Notes: generated by a model not told the origin, from the letters alone. DNA of 64,000 nt from Aquibaculum arenosum (GCF_029222965.1 NZ_JARHUD010000005.1:124001-188000); one strand, 5' to 3'. Counted from the first letter of the stretch, positions 27,727-36,853 are shown. Translations and numbers: made by a program.

Positions 27727-27999
27727 CTACTGGCTTTCGAAGGGCGAGGTGGTCGGCGTACCGTCAGACCCGAGCCCGATGCGTTCGATTTTGGCCTGGG
27801 CTTCCTGCAACTTCTTTTCACATTGCTGCTTCAGGTTCGCGCCTCGTTCATAGGCCTCGATGGCCTCATCCAGGCGGCCTTCACCACTTTCCAGCCGCTT
27901 CACAATATCCTTCAGTTCTTCCAAAGCCTCTTCGAAGCTCAGCTTGGTAACGTCTTCCTTCGCCACGGGCGCGGCCGTTGCAGGGGTGTCAGCCATCAC
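27727..27999 (-). CDS. xseB: Exodeoxyribonuclease VII small subunit
   Basis: The 90-residue product contains the XseB helical core: LSFEEALEELKDIVKRLESGEGRLDEAIEAYERG (about 25-58), followed by a lysine-rich helix with LKQQCEKKLQEAQAKI. It pairs with XseA, not in this window, to degrade single-stranded DNA. The gene lies 18 bases before ispA in the same operon. The first 20 residues and the C-terminal tail are low-complexity extensions. Confidence 0.94.
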   Translation of the reverse strand: MMADTPATAAPVAKEDVTKLSFEEALEELKDIVKRLESGEGRLDEAIEAYERGANLKQQCEKKLQEAQAKIERIGLGSDGTPTTSPFESQ

Positions 28000-28036
28000 T
28001 CGGCACTCCCGAATTTGTTGCTGTGTCTGTCAGGGC

Positions 28037-28966
28037 TCAGGCGGCAAGCAGCGCACCAACGTGTGCCGCGGCGCTGCGCCCCAATGCGTCCAAGTCGTAG
28101 CCCCCCTCCAGCGAGGACACAAGGCGCCCCCGGCACGCGTGGTTGGCGACAGCGAGCAACTCCGAGGTGGCCCAGGCGAAATCCTCCTCTAGATAGCGCA
28201 GGCTGGCCAAGGGATCGTCTTCATGCGCGTCGAATCCGGCGGAGATCATGATCAGATCAGGATCAAACGACACCAGCCGCGGGATCGCCTCCTGGGAGAA
28301 GGCACTGTGGAAGGCTTCTGAGTTCGCCATTGGGGCCATGGGAATGTTGAGGATGTTCTCGGCGCAGCCGCGTTCGCTTCGCAGCCCGGTTCCCGGATAG
28401 AGGGGTGACTGGTGCAAAGAGATCAGCAGCAGGTCCGGGTCGTCCCAAAAGGCCGCCTGGGTCCCATTACCGTGATGGACATCGAAGTCGATGACGGCAA
28501 TGCGATGCAGATTGTGCACGGCGCGCGCCTGCTGGGCGCCGATCGCGACGTTGGAAAAGAGGCAGAAGCCCATCGCCTTGCTCGGTTCGGCGTGGTGACC
28601 GGGTGGGCGCACAGCACAAAAGGCGTTGTCGGCCTCGCCAGCGATCACCGCATCGACGGCAGCGCAAACGGCCCCCGCTGCACGCAGTGCCGCCTCGCCG
28701 GATCCGGGAGATACGGAGGTGTCATCGTCCAGTTCGACCACGCCGTCGCTTGGAATAAGGTCCAGGAGTCGCTCGACGTAGTCCGCTGGGTGCACACGTT
28801 CGAGTTGCTCGCGAGTGGCCCGGGGGGCTTCGCGTCGCTGCAGGGAGGAGAACGCCGGGCCTTCGAGCGCACTCAGAACGGCCTTGAGCCGTGCCGGGCT
28901 TTCAGGATGGAAGCGCCCCATATCATGCCCGAAACAGGCCTCGTGGGTGAATAACACTGTGCTCAC
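28037..28966 (-). CDS. Histone-deacetylase-like (acetoin utilisation/acetylpolyamine) amidohydrolase
   Basis: The product of about 309 residues has the HDAC fold with zinc ligands in VIDFDVHHGNGTQ (Asp and His) and SAGFDAHEDDP (Asp), plus the catalytic His pair in RPPGHHAEPSKAMGF. Bacterial relatives remove acetyl groups from polyamines or small amides. I prefer the GTG at 28966 (VSTVLFTHEACF, with GCGAGG 5 bases before) because the family starts STxLxTH; a GTG at 28993 would add 9 residues. It lies just upstream of xseB, 37 bases apart. Confidence 0.86.
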   Translation of the reverse strand: MSTVLFTHEACFGHDMGRFHPESPARLKAVLSALEGPAFSSLQRREAPRATREQLERVHPADYVERLLDLIPSDGVVELDDDTSVSPGSGEAALRAAGAVCAAVDAVIAGEADNAFCAVRPPGHHAEPSKAMGFCLFSNVAIGAQQARAVHNLHRIAVIDFDVHHGNGTQAAFWDDPDLLLISLHQSPLYPGTGLRSERGCAENILNIPMAPMANSEAFHSAFSQEAIPRLVSFDPDLIMISAGFDAHEDDPLASLRYLEEDFAWATSELLAVANHACRGRLVSSLEGGYDLDALGRSAAAHVGALLAA

Positions 28967-29106
28967 TGTTGCCTCGCTGGAGTTACCTGCCACGACCGGT
29001 GCAGTTTACGCTGCTGGCGCCGCCTTGTGTCACCTGCTACCACGATGCGCTTTCTTGTCACAGCGCAGTTAGGATCGGGAACAGGCCGTTGGCGGAAGGA
29101 ACAGCA

Positions 29107-30204
29107 GTGAAGGGCGCCGGGATTCTCCCCTCCCAGGCGATCCGCGCCTTAATCGAAAGCGGCGAGATTGGTTCGCCACATCCTGGTCTAACTGAACAGG
29201 TGCAGCCGGCCAGCCTGGATCTGCGCCTGGGTCCCCTGGCTTACCGCGTGCGCGCATCCTTTCTTCCGGGCCCCGGCCGCAAGGTGGCCGAGCGGATCGA
29301 CGAACTGGCAATGCACGAGATCGACCTGCGGCGCGGTGCGGTGCTGGAGACCGGGTGCGTCTACATCGTGCCGCTGCAGGAACGCCTGGCGCTGAACGGG
29401 CGGATCGCCGGCATGGCCAATCCCAAGTCCTCCACGGGCCGGCTGAACGTCTTCACGCGCCTCATCGTCGATGAGGCCGGCGCCTTCGACATGGTACCGG
29501 CCGGCTACCAAGGGCCGCTCTATGCCGAGATCGCGCCCAACGCCTTCCCCATCCTGGTGCGCGAAGGCGCTCGCTTGAACCAGCTTCGCCTGCGTCGAGG
29601 TTCACCAAACGTTGGTGACCGGGCACTGGAGAAGTTGCATGAGGAGGTGGGGTTGCTGGGCGACGAGGCCGCCGCGCAGATCCGTAGAGGCCTCGTCTTC
29701 ACCGTGGATCTTCAGGCGACTGAGGGTGCGCCTGTGGGCTATCGCGCCAAAAGCCACACCGGCGTCATCGACCTGGATCGAATCGGCCACTATGACCCGC
29801 GCGACTTCTGGGAGGCCCTGCCCGGCAGCCGCCGTGGCGACCTGGTTCTGGATCCCGACGAGTTCTACATTTTGGCATCACGGGAATCGGTGCGCATCCC
29901 GCCGGCCTATGCCGCGGAGATGATCCCCTACGACACCCAGATCGGAGAGTTCCGGGTGCACTATGCCGGCTTCTTCGACCCTGGTTTCGGCTGGAAGGCC
30001 GAACGGGCGGGCACCCGGGCTGTATTGGAAGTCCGCTCCCACGAGGTGCCCTTCGTCTTGGAGCACGGCCAGGCGGTGGGCCGACTGGTGTACGAACGCC
30101 TCGCAGCGGAGCCGGACCAGCTATACGGCGCCGGCATCGGCTCCTCCTACCACAGCCAGGGGCTCACCCTGTCCAAGCACTTCCGGAGTTGGAACGGAGC
30201 CTGA
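29107..30204 (+). CDS. dcd: Double-length dCTP deaminase-like protein (tandem Dcd domains)
   Basis: The 365-residue product has two Dcd/dUTPase-fold halves. The first (about 1-180) has SLDLRLG, NPKSSTGRLNVF and VPAGYQGPLYAEI, the usual catalytic serine/arginine and glutamate blocks. The second (about 200-360) has FYILASRESVRIP and FDPGFGW, but no SSxxR block. Dcd makes dUTP from dCTP for thymidylate synthesis. The start is a GTG at 29107 with GGAAGGA 6 bases upstream, so longer ATG-initiated versions overlapping the HDAC-like gene are rejected. This long form is known in alphaproteobacteria but little studied. Confidence 0.85.
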   Translation: MKGAGILPSQAIRALIESGEIGSPHPGLTEQVQPASLDLRLGPLAYRVRASFLPGPGRKVAERIDELAMHEIDLRRGAVLETGCVYIVPLQERLALNGRIAGMANPKSSTGRLNVFTRLIVDEAGAFDMVPAGYQGPLYAEIAPNAFPILVREGARLNQLRLRRGSPNVGDRALEKLHEEVGLLGDEAAAQIRRGLVFTVDLQATEGAPVGYRAKSHTGVIDLDRIGHYDPRDFWEALPGSRRGDLVLDPDEFYILASRESVRIPPAYAAEMIPYDTQIGEFRVHYAGFFDPGFGWKAERAGTRAVLEVRSHEVPFVLEHGQAVGRLVYERLAAEPDQLYGAGIGSSYHSQGLTLSKHFRSWNGA

Positions 30205-30222
30205 TCGCCCCCTGCCCTCGGT

Positions 30223-30591
30223 TCAACGCAGGCGCATCGCGAACCAAGCCAGGGCGACCCAGCCGCCGAGGAAGGCAAGCCCGCCTAGCGGCACGACGGC
30301 GCCCAGCCAGCGCGGTGCGCCCAGGGCCATGGCGTAGAGCAGGCCGCAGAACAGCAGGGTTCCAACGGCAAAACTCCACCCGGCAATCTGCAAAGCCAAC
30401 TGCGTGCCGTCCCGGCTCAAGAGCGCAACGCCTATGAAGGCCAGAGCGTGAAACATCTGGTAGCGCAGACCGGTATCGATCCAACCGAGCGCCTTGGCGT
30501 CGAGGCGCCCTTGCAGTCCATGGGCTGCAAAGGCGCCCAGGCCCACTGCGAGGAAGCCGCTGATTGCCGCCAGAAACAGCCAGATGCGCAT
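30223..30591 (-). CDS. DUF423 small integral membrane protein
   Basis: The 122-residue product has four hydrophobic segments and the DUF423 hallmarks GAFAAHGLQGRLD (about 19-31) and RYQMFHALAFIG (about 43-54). The family is widespread and of unknown function. It is 12 bases downstream of the D-amino-acid dehydrogenase-like gene and could be cotranscribed with the ABC transporter operon, though nothing in it suggests a shared role. Confidence 0.88.
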   Translation of the reverse strand: MRIWLFLAAISGFLAVGLGAFAAHGLQGRLDAKALGWIDTGLRYQMFHALAFIGVALLSRDGTQLALQIAGWSFAVGTLLFCGLLYAMALGAPRWLGAVVPLGGLAFLGGWVALAWFAMRLR

Positions 30592-30603
30592 CGCAATGGC
30601 CTC

Positions 30604-31728
30604 TTAACGGCGGAAGCGAGCCGGCGATAGGGCCTGGGGATCGACACCAGCGGCGGTCAGATAGCTCGGCAGGCTTTCTTTGCGCACCAGTGCGGCTGCG
30701 AGCGCCGAAGCGCCAGGCGAGGTCTGAATGCCATAACCGCCTTGCCCTGCCATCCAGAAGAACCCCTCGGCTTCGGCATCGAAACCGATGACCAAGGAGC
30801 CATCGGGCGAAAAGCTGCGCAGCCCGGCCCAGGAGTGCTCGATGCGTTGCACCGGAAGGTCGACTGCTTGCTGAAAGCGGTCCACGGCGAGCGCGACGTC
30901 CAGCTCCTCAGGCCGGGCATCGCAAGGCTCGGTCGGGGTTGCATCTGCCGGCGAGACCAAGAGCTTGCGCGTCGCTTCCGGGCGGCAATACCAGGTCTCT
31001 CCGCAGTCAGCCATCAGCGGCCAGCGCGCCGAACCCGGCTCTCCCGGCGCTCCATCGATGATCAGCGCGGTCCGACGCTTCGGCTGGATGCCCAGCGGCC
31101 GCACACCCGCTGCCTCGGCGGTGAGGTCGGCCCAGGCACCGGCGGCGTTGATCAGGATCGGCGCCTCGAATGTGCCGGCAGGCGTGGTCACTTCCCAGAC
31201 GCCACTCTTCCGCTTGGCCGAGTCCAGAGGGGCGCGGAGCTGCATCTGGCCGCCGCGCGCTCGGAAGAGGCGCAGGAAGCCCTGGTGCAGGGCCGCAACG
31301 TCGATGTCCTGAGCGTCCGACTCGTAGCCGGCCGCCGCAACGGCCTCCGGGCGCAGCAGGGGAACGAGTTCGCGGGCGGTCTCCGGACTGATTGCCTCCA
31401 TGCCGACCGAAGCGGCCAGTTCCTTGTCCAGGATGGCTTCCTGCCCCGGATGGGCGAGCATGAGCACACCGCGCGGGCTGACCAGAGGCGTGTCCGCGAA
31501 ACCTTCGGGCGGACCGAGGAAAAACTCTCGCCCCGCAATGGACAGCGCGCGCACATCCGGCGGCCCATAGTTCACGATGTACATGGCCGCCGAACGCCCG
31601 GTGGAGTGATAGCCGGGTTGCTCCTCGCGCTCGAGCAGCAGGACCCGCGCATCCGCGGCCAGGCGTGCGGCGGCGGAGGCGCCGGCAATGCCGGCGCCTA
31701 CGACGATGATGTCATAGCTTTCGCTCAT
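30604..31728 (-). CDS. FAD-dependent D-amino acid dehydrogenase, close to D-arginine dehydrogenase (DauA)
   Basis: The 374-residue flavoprotein has the N-terminal dinucleotide motif VVGAGIAGAS (about 8-17), then EREEQPGYHSTGRSAAMY, the characteristic start of Pseudomonas D-arginine dehydrogenase. It also shares DIDVAALHQG, GVRPLGIQPKRR, EHSWAGLRSFSPDG and GFFWMAGQGGYGIQTSP with that enzyme, as I recall its sequence. Such enzymes oxidise D-amino acids to 2-oxo acids and ammonia. The ATG at 31728 has GAGGA 5 bases upstream. It sits 7 bases after a BKACE gene and downstream of a polyamine-type ABC transporter, suggesting a cationic substrate. Substrate is inference. Confidence 0.85.
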   Translation of the reverse strand: MSESYDIIVVGAGIAGASAAARLAADARVLLLEREEQPGYHSTGRSAAMYIVNYGPPDVRALSIAGREFFLGPPEGFADTPLVSPRGVLMLAHPGQEAILDKELAASVGMEAISPETARELVPLLRPEAVAAAGYESDAQDIDVAALHQGFLRLFRARGGQMQLRAPLDSAKRKSGVWEVTTPAGTFEAPILINAAGAWADLTAEAAGVRPLGIQPKRRTALIIDGAPGEPGSARWPLMADCGETWYCRPEATRKLLVSPADATPTEPCDARPEELDVALAVDRFQQAVDLPVQRIEHSWAGLRSFSPDGSLVIGFDAEAEGFFWMAGQGGYGIQTSPGASALAAALVRKESLPSYLTAAGVDPQALSPARFRR

Positions 31729-31735
31729 AACGTCC

Positions 31736-32695
31736 TCAGAATGCGACCTGATCGCCGCCCTTGAGATCGAGCAGGGCACGCGCTTCGGCCGGTGTGGCCA
31801 CCTCGAGGGACAGGTCTTCGACAATGCGGCGGATCTTCGCCACTTGATCGGCGTTGGATTTCGCCAGTTCGCCCTTGCCCACGTAGATCGAGTCCTCGAG
31901 GCCGACGCGCACGTTGGCACCCATCACCGCGCCCATGGTGCAGAGCGGCATCTGATGGCGGCCCGCCGCCAGGATCGACCACTGATAGTCATTGCCGAAG
32001 AGCTTGTCGGCGATTCGGCGCATGTGCATGAGGTTCTCCGGGTCCGGGCCGATTCCACCCAGAATGCCGAAGATCGTCTGCACAAAAAGCGGCGGCTTCA
32101 CCAGCTTGCGGTCAAGGAAGTGGGCCAGGTTGTAGAGGTGGCCGACATCATAGCACTCAAACTCGAATCGGGTGCCGCAGCCCTCGCCCAGGCGCGCAAG
32201 AACCTGCTCGATGTCCTTGAAAGTGTTCCGGAAGATGAAATCCCGGCTGTTTTCCAGGTGCTTGCGCTCCCACTCGTGCTGGAAGGAGGGGTACTTGTCC
32301 AGCAGCGGGAAGAGCCCGAAGTTCATCGAGCCCATATTGAGCGAGCACATCTCCGGGCTGGCTTTGAGCGGCGCCGCCAGGCGCTCTTCCAGGGACATGC
32401 CGTGGCCGCCGCCGGTGGTGATGTTCACCACCGCATCGGTAGACTGCTTGATGCGCGGCAGGAACTCCATGAAGACCGCCGGATCCGGAGTCGGCTTGCC
32501 GTCCTTCGGGTCGCGGGCATGCAGATGCAGGATCGATGCGCCGGCCTCCGCCGCGGCCACGGCCTCCGTCGCAATCTCGTCCGGCGTGATGGGCAGATGC
32601 GGAGTCATGGTTGGCGTATGGATAGAGCCCGTTACGGCGCAGGTGATGATAACCTTGCGGCCGGCAGGCTTGGCGGTTTCGGCGGTGGTGGACAT
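31736..32695 (-). CDS. BKACE (DUF849) beta-keto acid cleavage enzyme
   Basis: The 319-residue TIM-barrel protein belongs to the BKACE/3-keto-5-aminohexanoate cleavage family, which reacts a beta-keto acid with acetyl-CoA to give acetoacetate and a new acyl-CoA. The zinc His pair is in ASILHLHARDP (about 53-63), the strand motif NITTGGGHG is near 92, and VRVGLEDSIY near 265 holds the conserved Glu. The family has many subgroups of differing substrates, such as 3-oxo-5-aminohexanoate and dehydrocarnitine, which the sequence does not distinguish by eye. It stands between the transporter ATPase and the DauA-like enzyme. Confidence 0.88.
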   Translation of the reverse strand: MSTTAETAKPAGRKVIITCAVTGSIHTPTMTPHLPITPDEIATEAVAAAEAGASILHLHARDPKDGKPTPDPAVFMEFLPRIKQSTDAVVNITTGGGHGMSLEERLAAPLKASPEMCSLNMGSMNFGLFPLLDKYPSFQHEWERKHLENSRDFIFRNTFKDIEQVLARLGEGCGTRFEFECYDVGHLYNLAHFLDRKLVKPPLFVQTIFGILGGIGPDPENLMHMRRIADKLFGNDYQWSILAAGRHQMPLCTMGAVMGANVRVGLEDSIYVGKGELAKSNADQVAKIRRIVEDLSLEVATPAEARALLDLKGGDQVAF

Positions 32696-32713
32696 GGGCG
32701 ACCTTTCGTTTCC

Positions 32714-33790
32714 TCAGGAGTCTTTTGACAGCAGCACGCAATCGCGTGCGCGGATGCGCAGTTGCACGGCCGCGCCGTCGCGCAGGGGCTGCTCATCGAT
32801 CGGGTTGATGACCTGCAAACTGGTGCCCAGCGCGTCGACAAAATAGCGTGCCGCCACACCCTGATAGTCCAAGGCTCGCACCCTGCCGTCAACGACGGCC
32901 GTACCGGCTTCAGGCCTATGCTGCTCAGCCAGTAGGATCCGTTCCGCGCGGATGACCACGTCACACGGGGTTCCGGGTGCAAAGCCGTTTCGCTCTTCGA
33001 CCGGCAGCAGCGTTCCATCCGGAAGCCGAACGCCCTCCGCCTCAACGGTTCCCTGCAGCAGATTGGCGTTGCCCAGGAACTCGGCGACGAAGCGCGAGGC
33101 GGGATGATTGTAGATTTCCTCCGGATGCCCCTCCTGCTCCTTCAGTCCGTTGCTCATGACCACGACCTTGTCGGACAGGGCCAGGGCCTCTGCCTGATCG
33201 TGGGTGACGAATATCGTGGTGATGCCCAGCTCGCGCTGAATGCGCTTCAACTCAACGCGCATCTCCTCGCGCAGGTTGGCGTCCAGGGCGCTGAGCGGCT
33301 CATCGAGGAGCAGCACGTCCGGCTCGATGACCACCGCACGCGCAAGTGCAATGCGCTGCTGCTGGCCCCCGGAAAGCTGCGCAGGGAAGCGCTTCTCCAC
33401 GCCCGGCAACCGCACGATCTCCAGAGCCCGGGCAACGCGCTCGCGAATCTCGGCCTTCGGCACATTGCGGTACCGCAGGCCGAAGGCGATGTTGTCGAAA
33501 ATGGTCTTATGGGGAAACAAAGCGTAGTTCTGGAAAACAAGGCCCAGGTTGCGCTTGTGGATCGGCACGGAATCGATGCGCCGCCCCTTGATCCATATCT
33601 CGCCGCTGCTGGGCTGCCCCAGGCCGGCCACCATGCGCAGGATGGTGGTCTTGCCGCAGCCCGACGGGCCGAGAAGTGTGAGAAAGGAACCGGCTTCCAC
33701 CGTCAGGTCGACACCTTTAACGGCTTGTACTTCGCCGAAGTTCTTGATGACGCGCTTCAACTCGACGGCGCCAGCGCTGCTCTCGGCCAT
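32714..33790 (-). CDS. potA: ATP-binding protein of a spermidine/putrescine-type ABC importer (PotA-like)
   Basis: The 358-residue ATPase has Walker A GPSGCGKTT (about 38-46), the Q-loop region LVFQNYALFPHKT, the signature LSGGQQQR near 142, Walker B VLLLDEPLSALD and the switch histidine in FVTHDQAEA. The C-terminal TOBE-type domain (about 250-358) is typical of PotA/FbpC/ThiQ importers. It is the fourth gene of an operon order permease-permease-binding protein-ATPase. An intergenic hairpin stands before it. Confidence 0.9.
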   Translation of the reverse strand: MAESSAGAVELKRVIKNFGEVQAVKGVDLTVEAGSFLTLLGPSGCGKTTILRMVAGLGQPSSGEIWIKGRRIDSVPIHKRNLGLVFQNYALFPHKTIFDNIAFGLRYRNVPKAEIRERVARALEIVRLPGVEKRFPAQLSGGQQQRIALARAVVIEPDVLLLDEPLSALDANLREEMRVELKRIQRELGITTIFVTHDQAEALALSDKVVVMSNGLKEQEGHPEEIYNHPASRFVAEFLGNANLLQGTVEAEGVRLPDGTLLPVEERNGFAPGTPCDVVIRAERILLAEQHRPEAGTAVVDGRVRALDYQGVAARYFVDALGTSLQVINPIDEQPLRDGAAVQLRIRARDCVLLSKDS

Positions 33791-33832
33791 GCCAGGTCCT
33801 CAACTCAGGTCGATGTTGTTCACAGGGGAAGG

Positions 33833-33872
33833 CGCTCGCCCTGAACCGTCGGAATTGTCGGTCCAGGGCGAG
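33833..33872 (-). other. Intergenic hairpin between the binding protein and ATPase genes
   Basis: GCTCGCCCTG pairs perfectly with CAGGGCGAGC, and an inner ACCG/CGGT pair extends the stem to about 14 bp. It lies just after the binding-protein stop. There is no T-run, so it probably protects the 3' end of the upstream message or limits read-through. Confidence 0.6.
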
Positions 33873-33885
33873 CAGTTCTGCTTCC

Positions 33886-35037
33886 TCAGGCGCCGCGTTC
33901 GATGCGGCCCCAGGTCCGCTTCCAGTCGGCCTCGTTCGACGTCCAGTACTCGGGATCGGCGAAGGTGAGATTATCCAGCGTGCCACTGGCGTCGTAGGCG
34001 GGAAGTGCCTCAACCTTCTCCGTCATCTCGACCTTGTTCGGGTCAAGGGAGGGCGGATAGTTCTGCCCTTCCGCGACGGCAATGGCGGTTTCAGGCTCCA
34101 GCATGAAGTTCAGCAGCACCTCGGCCTCTTCAACCGGCGAACCCTTGAGCACCAGCATGGACTCCATCCAGGCATAGCTGTTCGGCGGGTCGATGTAGCC
34201 GATGTTGTGGCCCTGCTGCTGCAGCGCGGCCACGCGGCCAGACCAGGCCTCAGTGACCACGATTTCTTCCTTGGCCAGCAGGTCCATGAGCTCCGCGCCC
34301 GAGCCCCAGTACTTTAGCAGACCCCCACGGTGCTCACGCAGCTTCTCCCAAACTGCATCCATGTCCTCGATGTTGTTGGGATCCTGGTCGGTCTGCAGCG
34401 CCGCATACCAGATACGGGTCTGCCAATCGGTCCAACCGCCGATCTTGCCCTGGTGGTCCGGGTGCAGCAGTAGATTTGCGCCCATCTCCTGGGCTTCCTC
34501 GTCGGAGATGTGGTCGCGATTGTAGGCGATTCCGGTGGTGCCATAATCGTAAGGCACGGCCGAGAGGAAGTCCGGCGACACCTTGCGGAAGGGGGCGACC
34601 AGCGCGTCCATCACCAGTTCCATGTTGGGGATGTTGTCGATGTTCAGGTCCACGCCCATGTCGGCGTCGATCCAGCGCTTGTACCAAGCCACACCGGAGG
34701 AGTGGACCAGGTGGTAGTCGCCGACCTGCCCGGCGCGCACGCCGGTGAGCACTTCTTCCTCTCCGCCGAAGGTGCGATCGAGAACGGTGTTGCCGGTGGC
34801 CTCCTCGAAGGGATTGAAGGCATGCTGCCGAAGCGCTTCGGAGACGACACCGCCCCAGCCATCGAAGCGAATCTCCACGCCTTCGGCGAAGGCCTGGCGG
34901 CTCACGCCGCCGAGCACGCCACCGGAGACCCCTGCGGCAACGCCGGCCAAGCCCAGCATCCGCATGAAGCTGCGACGCTCAAGATCGCCATTCAGGTAAC
35001 GCTCACGCAGTCTTTCCAGACGCTTTCTACTATCCAT
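33886..35037 (-). CDS. potD: Spermidine/putrescine-type periplasmic binding protein (PotD-like), Tat signal
   Basis: The 383-residue protein begins with a Tat-type signal: RRSFMRMLGLAGVAAG (about 21-36), ending near QAFAEG. The mature part, with VEIRFDGWGGVVSEAL and GNTVLDRTFGGEEEVL, is of the polyamine/Fe3+ binding-protein class 1 family. A central DFLSAVPYDYGTTGIAYNRD block is typical of PotD/PotF. The Tat motif suggests folded export. It follows two permease genes and precedes the ATPase. The ligand may be a polyamine, a betaine or another amine. Confidence 0.88.
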   Translation of the reverse strand: MDSRKRLERLRERYLNGDLERRSFMRMLGLAGVAAGVSGGVLGGVSRQAFAEGVEIRFDGWGGVVSEALRQHAFNPFEEATGNTVLDRTFGGEEEVLTGVRAGQVGDYHLVHSSGVAWYKRWIDADMGVDLNIDNIPNMELVMDALVAPFRKVSPDFLSAVPYDYGTTGIAYNRDHISDEEAQEMGANLLLHPDHQGKIGGWTDWQTRIWYAALQTDQDPNNIEDMDAVWEKLREHRGGLLKYWGSGAELMDLLAKEEIVVTEAWSGRVAALQQQGHNIGYIDPPNSYAWMESMLVLKGSPVEEAEVLLNFMLEPETAIAVAEGQNYPPSLDPNKVEMTEKVEALPAYDASGTLDNLTFADPEYWTSNEADWKRTWGRIERGA

Positions 35038-35085
35038 TTCAGCCTCCTGTTATTGGACCGGATCAGTATCGCCCGCGGTACAGCG

Positions 35086-35871
35086 TCACAGCCGACCCCG
35101 GGCAAAAGCACGGGCCACCGCCCCGGCAAGCAGCGGCAGTCCGACGGTTATTACGATCATCACCGTTCCCAACGCATTGATCTCCGGACTGATCGAGTGA
35201 CGCAGCATGCCGAAAATCTGGGTCGGCACCGTCTCCACGCCCGGCGGGCGCCAAAACAAGGTGCCGGTGATGTTGTCGAAGGAAATGGTGAAGGCGAAGA
35301 GCAGGCCGGCGAAAACCGCCGGCATCAGTAAGGGGAAGGTGATCTGAAAGAAGGTCTGGACGGGATTGGCGCCCAAGGAGCGCGCGGCATCCTCATAGAC
35401 CTTGCGGATCCCCACCAGCCGCGCCTGCACGACGAGCACCACAAAGGGGAGCGCGATCAACACATGTCCGGCCAGCAGCAGCACCAGGCTGCGTGGCTGA
35501 TCCAACCAGCGCATGAAAAGCAGCAGGCCCACCGCCAGCACGGTCTCCGGTACGAGCACCGGGGCGATCAGCAGCGTATTCAGGAAGTTGGTGCCAGGCA
35601 CGTTGTAGCGCATCAGTGCCAGCGACGCGAGAATGCCGAGGGTTGTCGCGATGACGGCAGCCGCAATCCCCATCAACAGCGAGGTGCGAAACGCGCGCAC
35701 CACCGGCTCGTTGTTCGCCAGCGCCTCGAACCAGCGCAGGGAGAAACCCTGGATGGGAAAGCCGCCAAACTGCGCATCATTGAAGGAAAGCACCACGACG
35801 ATGGCGATCGGCGTGAACATGAAGAGATACACCAGCAGGGTGTAGAAGCGAATGAGACTCCAGCTGCGCAT
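35086..35871 (-). CDS. potC: ABC importer permease, PotC-like
   Basis: The 261-residue membrane protein has six hydrophobic segments and the permease EAA loop in YEDAARSLGANPVQTFFQITFP (about 165-186). The N-terminal block LVYLFMFTPIAIVVVLSFND is typical of PotC/PotI. It starts 12 bases after the partner permease and forms with it the channel of the importer. Confidence 0.9.
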   Translation of the reverse strand: MRSWSLIRFYTLLVYLFMFTPIAIVVVLSFNDAQFGGFPIQGFSLRWFEALANNEPVVRAFRTSLLMGIAAAVIATTLGILASLALMRYNVPGTNFLNTLLIAPVLVPETVLAVGLLLFMRWLDQPRSLVLLLAGHVLIALPFVVLVVQARLVGIRKVYEDAARSLGANPVQTFFQITFPLLMPAVFAGLLFAFTISFDNITGTLFWRPPGVETVPTQIFGMLRHSISPEINALGTVMIVITVGLPLLAGAVARAFARGRL

Positions 35872-35883
35872 CGTTCTGCCTCC

Positions 35884-36765
35884 TCAGTTCAGGCTCTTGT
35901 AGAGCCGGCTGAGGCCCATGAAACGGCCGTAGATCACCACCAGCGATCCGAGCAGGACCAGCAGCACCACGCTCAGCGTCGCCCCCATCGGCCAGTTCAG
36001 CTCCATCATGATGGTATCGTAGATCAGGTTGCCGAAGAGGAAGTTGTCGGGTCCGCCGAGGATGAGCGGCGTTACGTAACTGCCGCCAGCCAAGACAAAG
36101 CAGAGCAGCGAGCCGGCTGCCAATCCCGGCAGCGAGAGTGGCAAGGTGACCTCACGAAAGGCCTGCCACTCAGTGCAGCCAAGGGTGCGCGCTGCGGAAA
36201 CGAGATTCCGATCAATGCCTTCGAGGCTGACGTAAATATTGAGGATCATGAAGGGCAGCAGGAAGTGCACCAGGCCCATCACCACAGTGGCCTCGTTGTA
36301 TAGCAGGCGCAGCGGCTCATCGATGACGCCCAGCCAGAGCAGTGCCGCGTTCACGATCCCCTGCGAGCCCAGGACGTGGACCCAGGATAGCTGGCGGATA
36401 ATGAAGCTGACCCAGAAAGGCAGGATCAGAAGCAGCATCAGCAGCCACTTGTGGCGGTAGGTGGTGTTGGCAATGAAGTAGGCTGGCACAAAGCCCAGCA
36501 GTGCACAGACCAGGGTCGTGATGGCCGAGATGCGCAGGGTCTGCCAGATGGCGTAGTGGTAGAAGCTGTCCTCGAAAAACCAGCGCCAGTTCTCAAACTG
36601 GAAGGCCGGTCGGTCGACGGCTACGTCGATGTACTCGTAGAAAGTGAAGACGAAGATGATGGCCATAGGCACGACCATCAGCAGGAACAACGCCAGCAGT
36701 GCCGGGGCCAAAAGCACCCACGGCCGCGCGTCAACCCCCTCATCCTGCGCCAAGGCTCTCGCCAT
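35884..36765 (-). CDS. potB: ABC importer permease, PotB-like
   Basis: The product of about 293 residues has six membrane segments and the EAA loop AARTLGCTEWQAFREVTLPL. The block LLMLLLILPFWVSFIIRQLSW is typical of PotB/PotH. I prefer the ATG at 36765 (MARALAQDEG) because GGGGAG stands 4-5 bases before it; ATGs at 36777 and 36864 in frame are alternatives. It is the first gene of the operon, divergent from the LysR regulator. Confidence 0.88.
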   Translation of the reverse strand: MARALAQDEGVDARPWVLLAPALLALFLLMVVPMAIIFVFTFYEYIDVAVDRPAFQFENWRWFFEDSFYHYAIWQTLRISAITTLVCALLGFVPAYFIANTTYRHKWLLMLLLILPFWVSFIIRQLSWVHVLGSQGIVNAALLWLGVIDEPLRLLYNEATVVMGLVHFLLPFMILNIYVSLEGIDRNLVSAARTLGCTEWQAFREVTLPLSLPGLAAGSLLCFVLAGGSYVTPLILGGPDNFLFGNLIYDTIMMELNWPMGATLSVVLLVLLGSLVVIYGRFMGLSRLYKSLN

Positions 36766-36853
36766 TGCGCTCCCCATTCCTTTTAACGGCCTCTTACGGG
36801 CCGCAACGCCATTACAGACCTGAGCCTCGACATTCCGCAAATAGATAGCAAGA

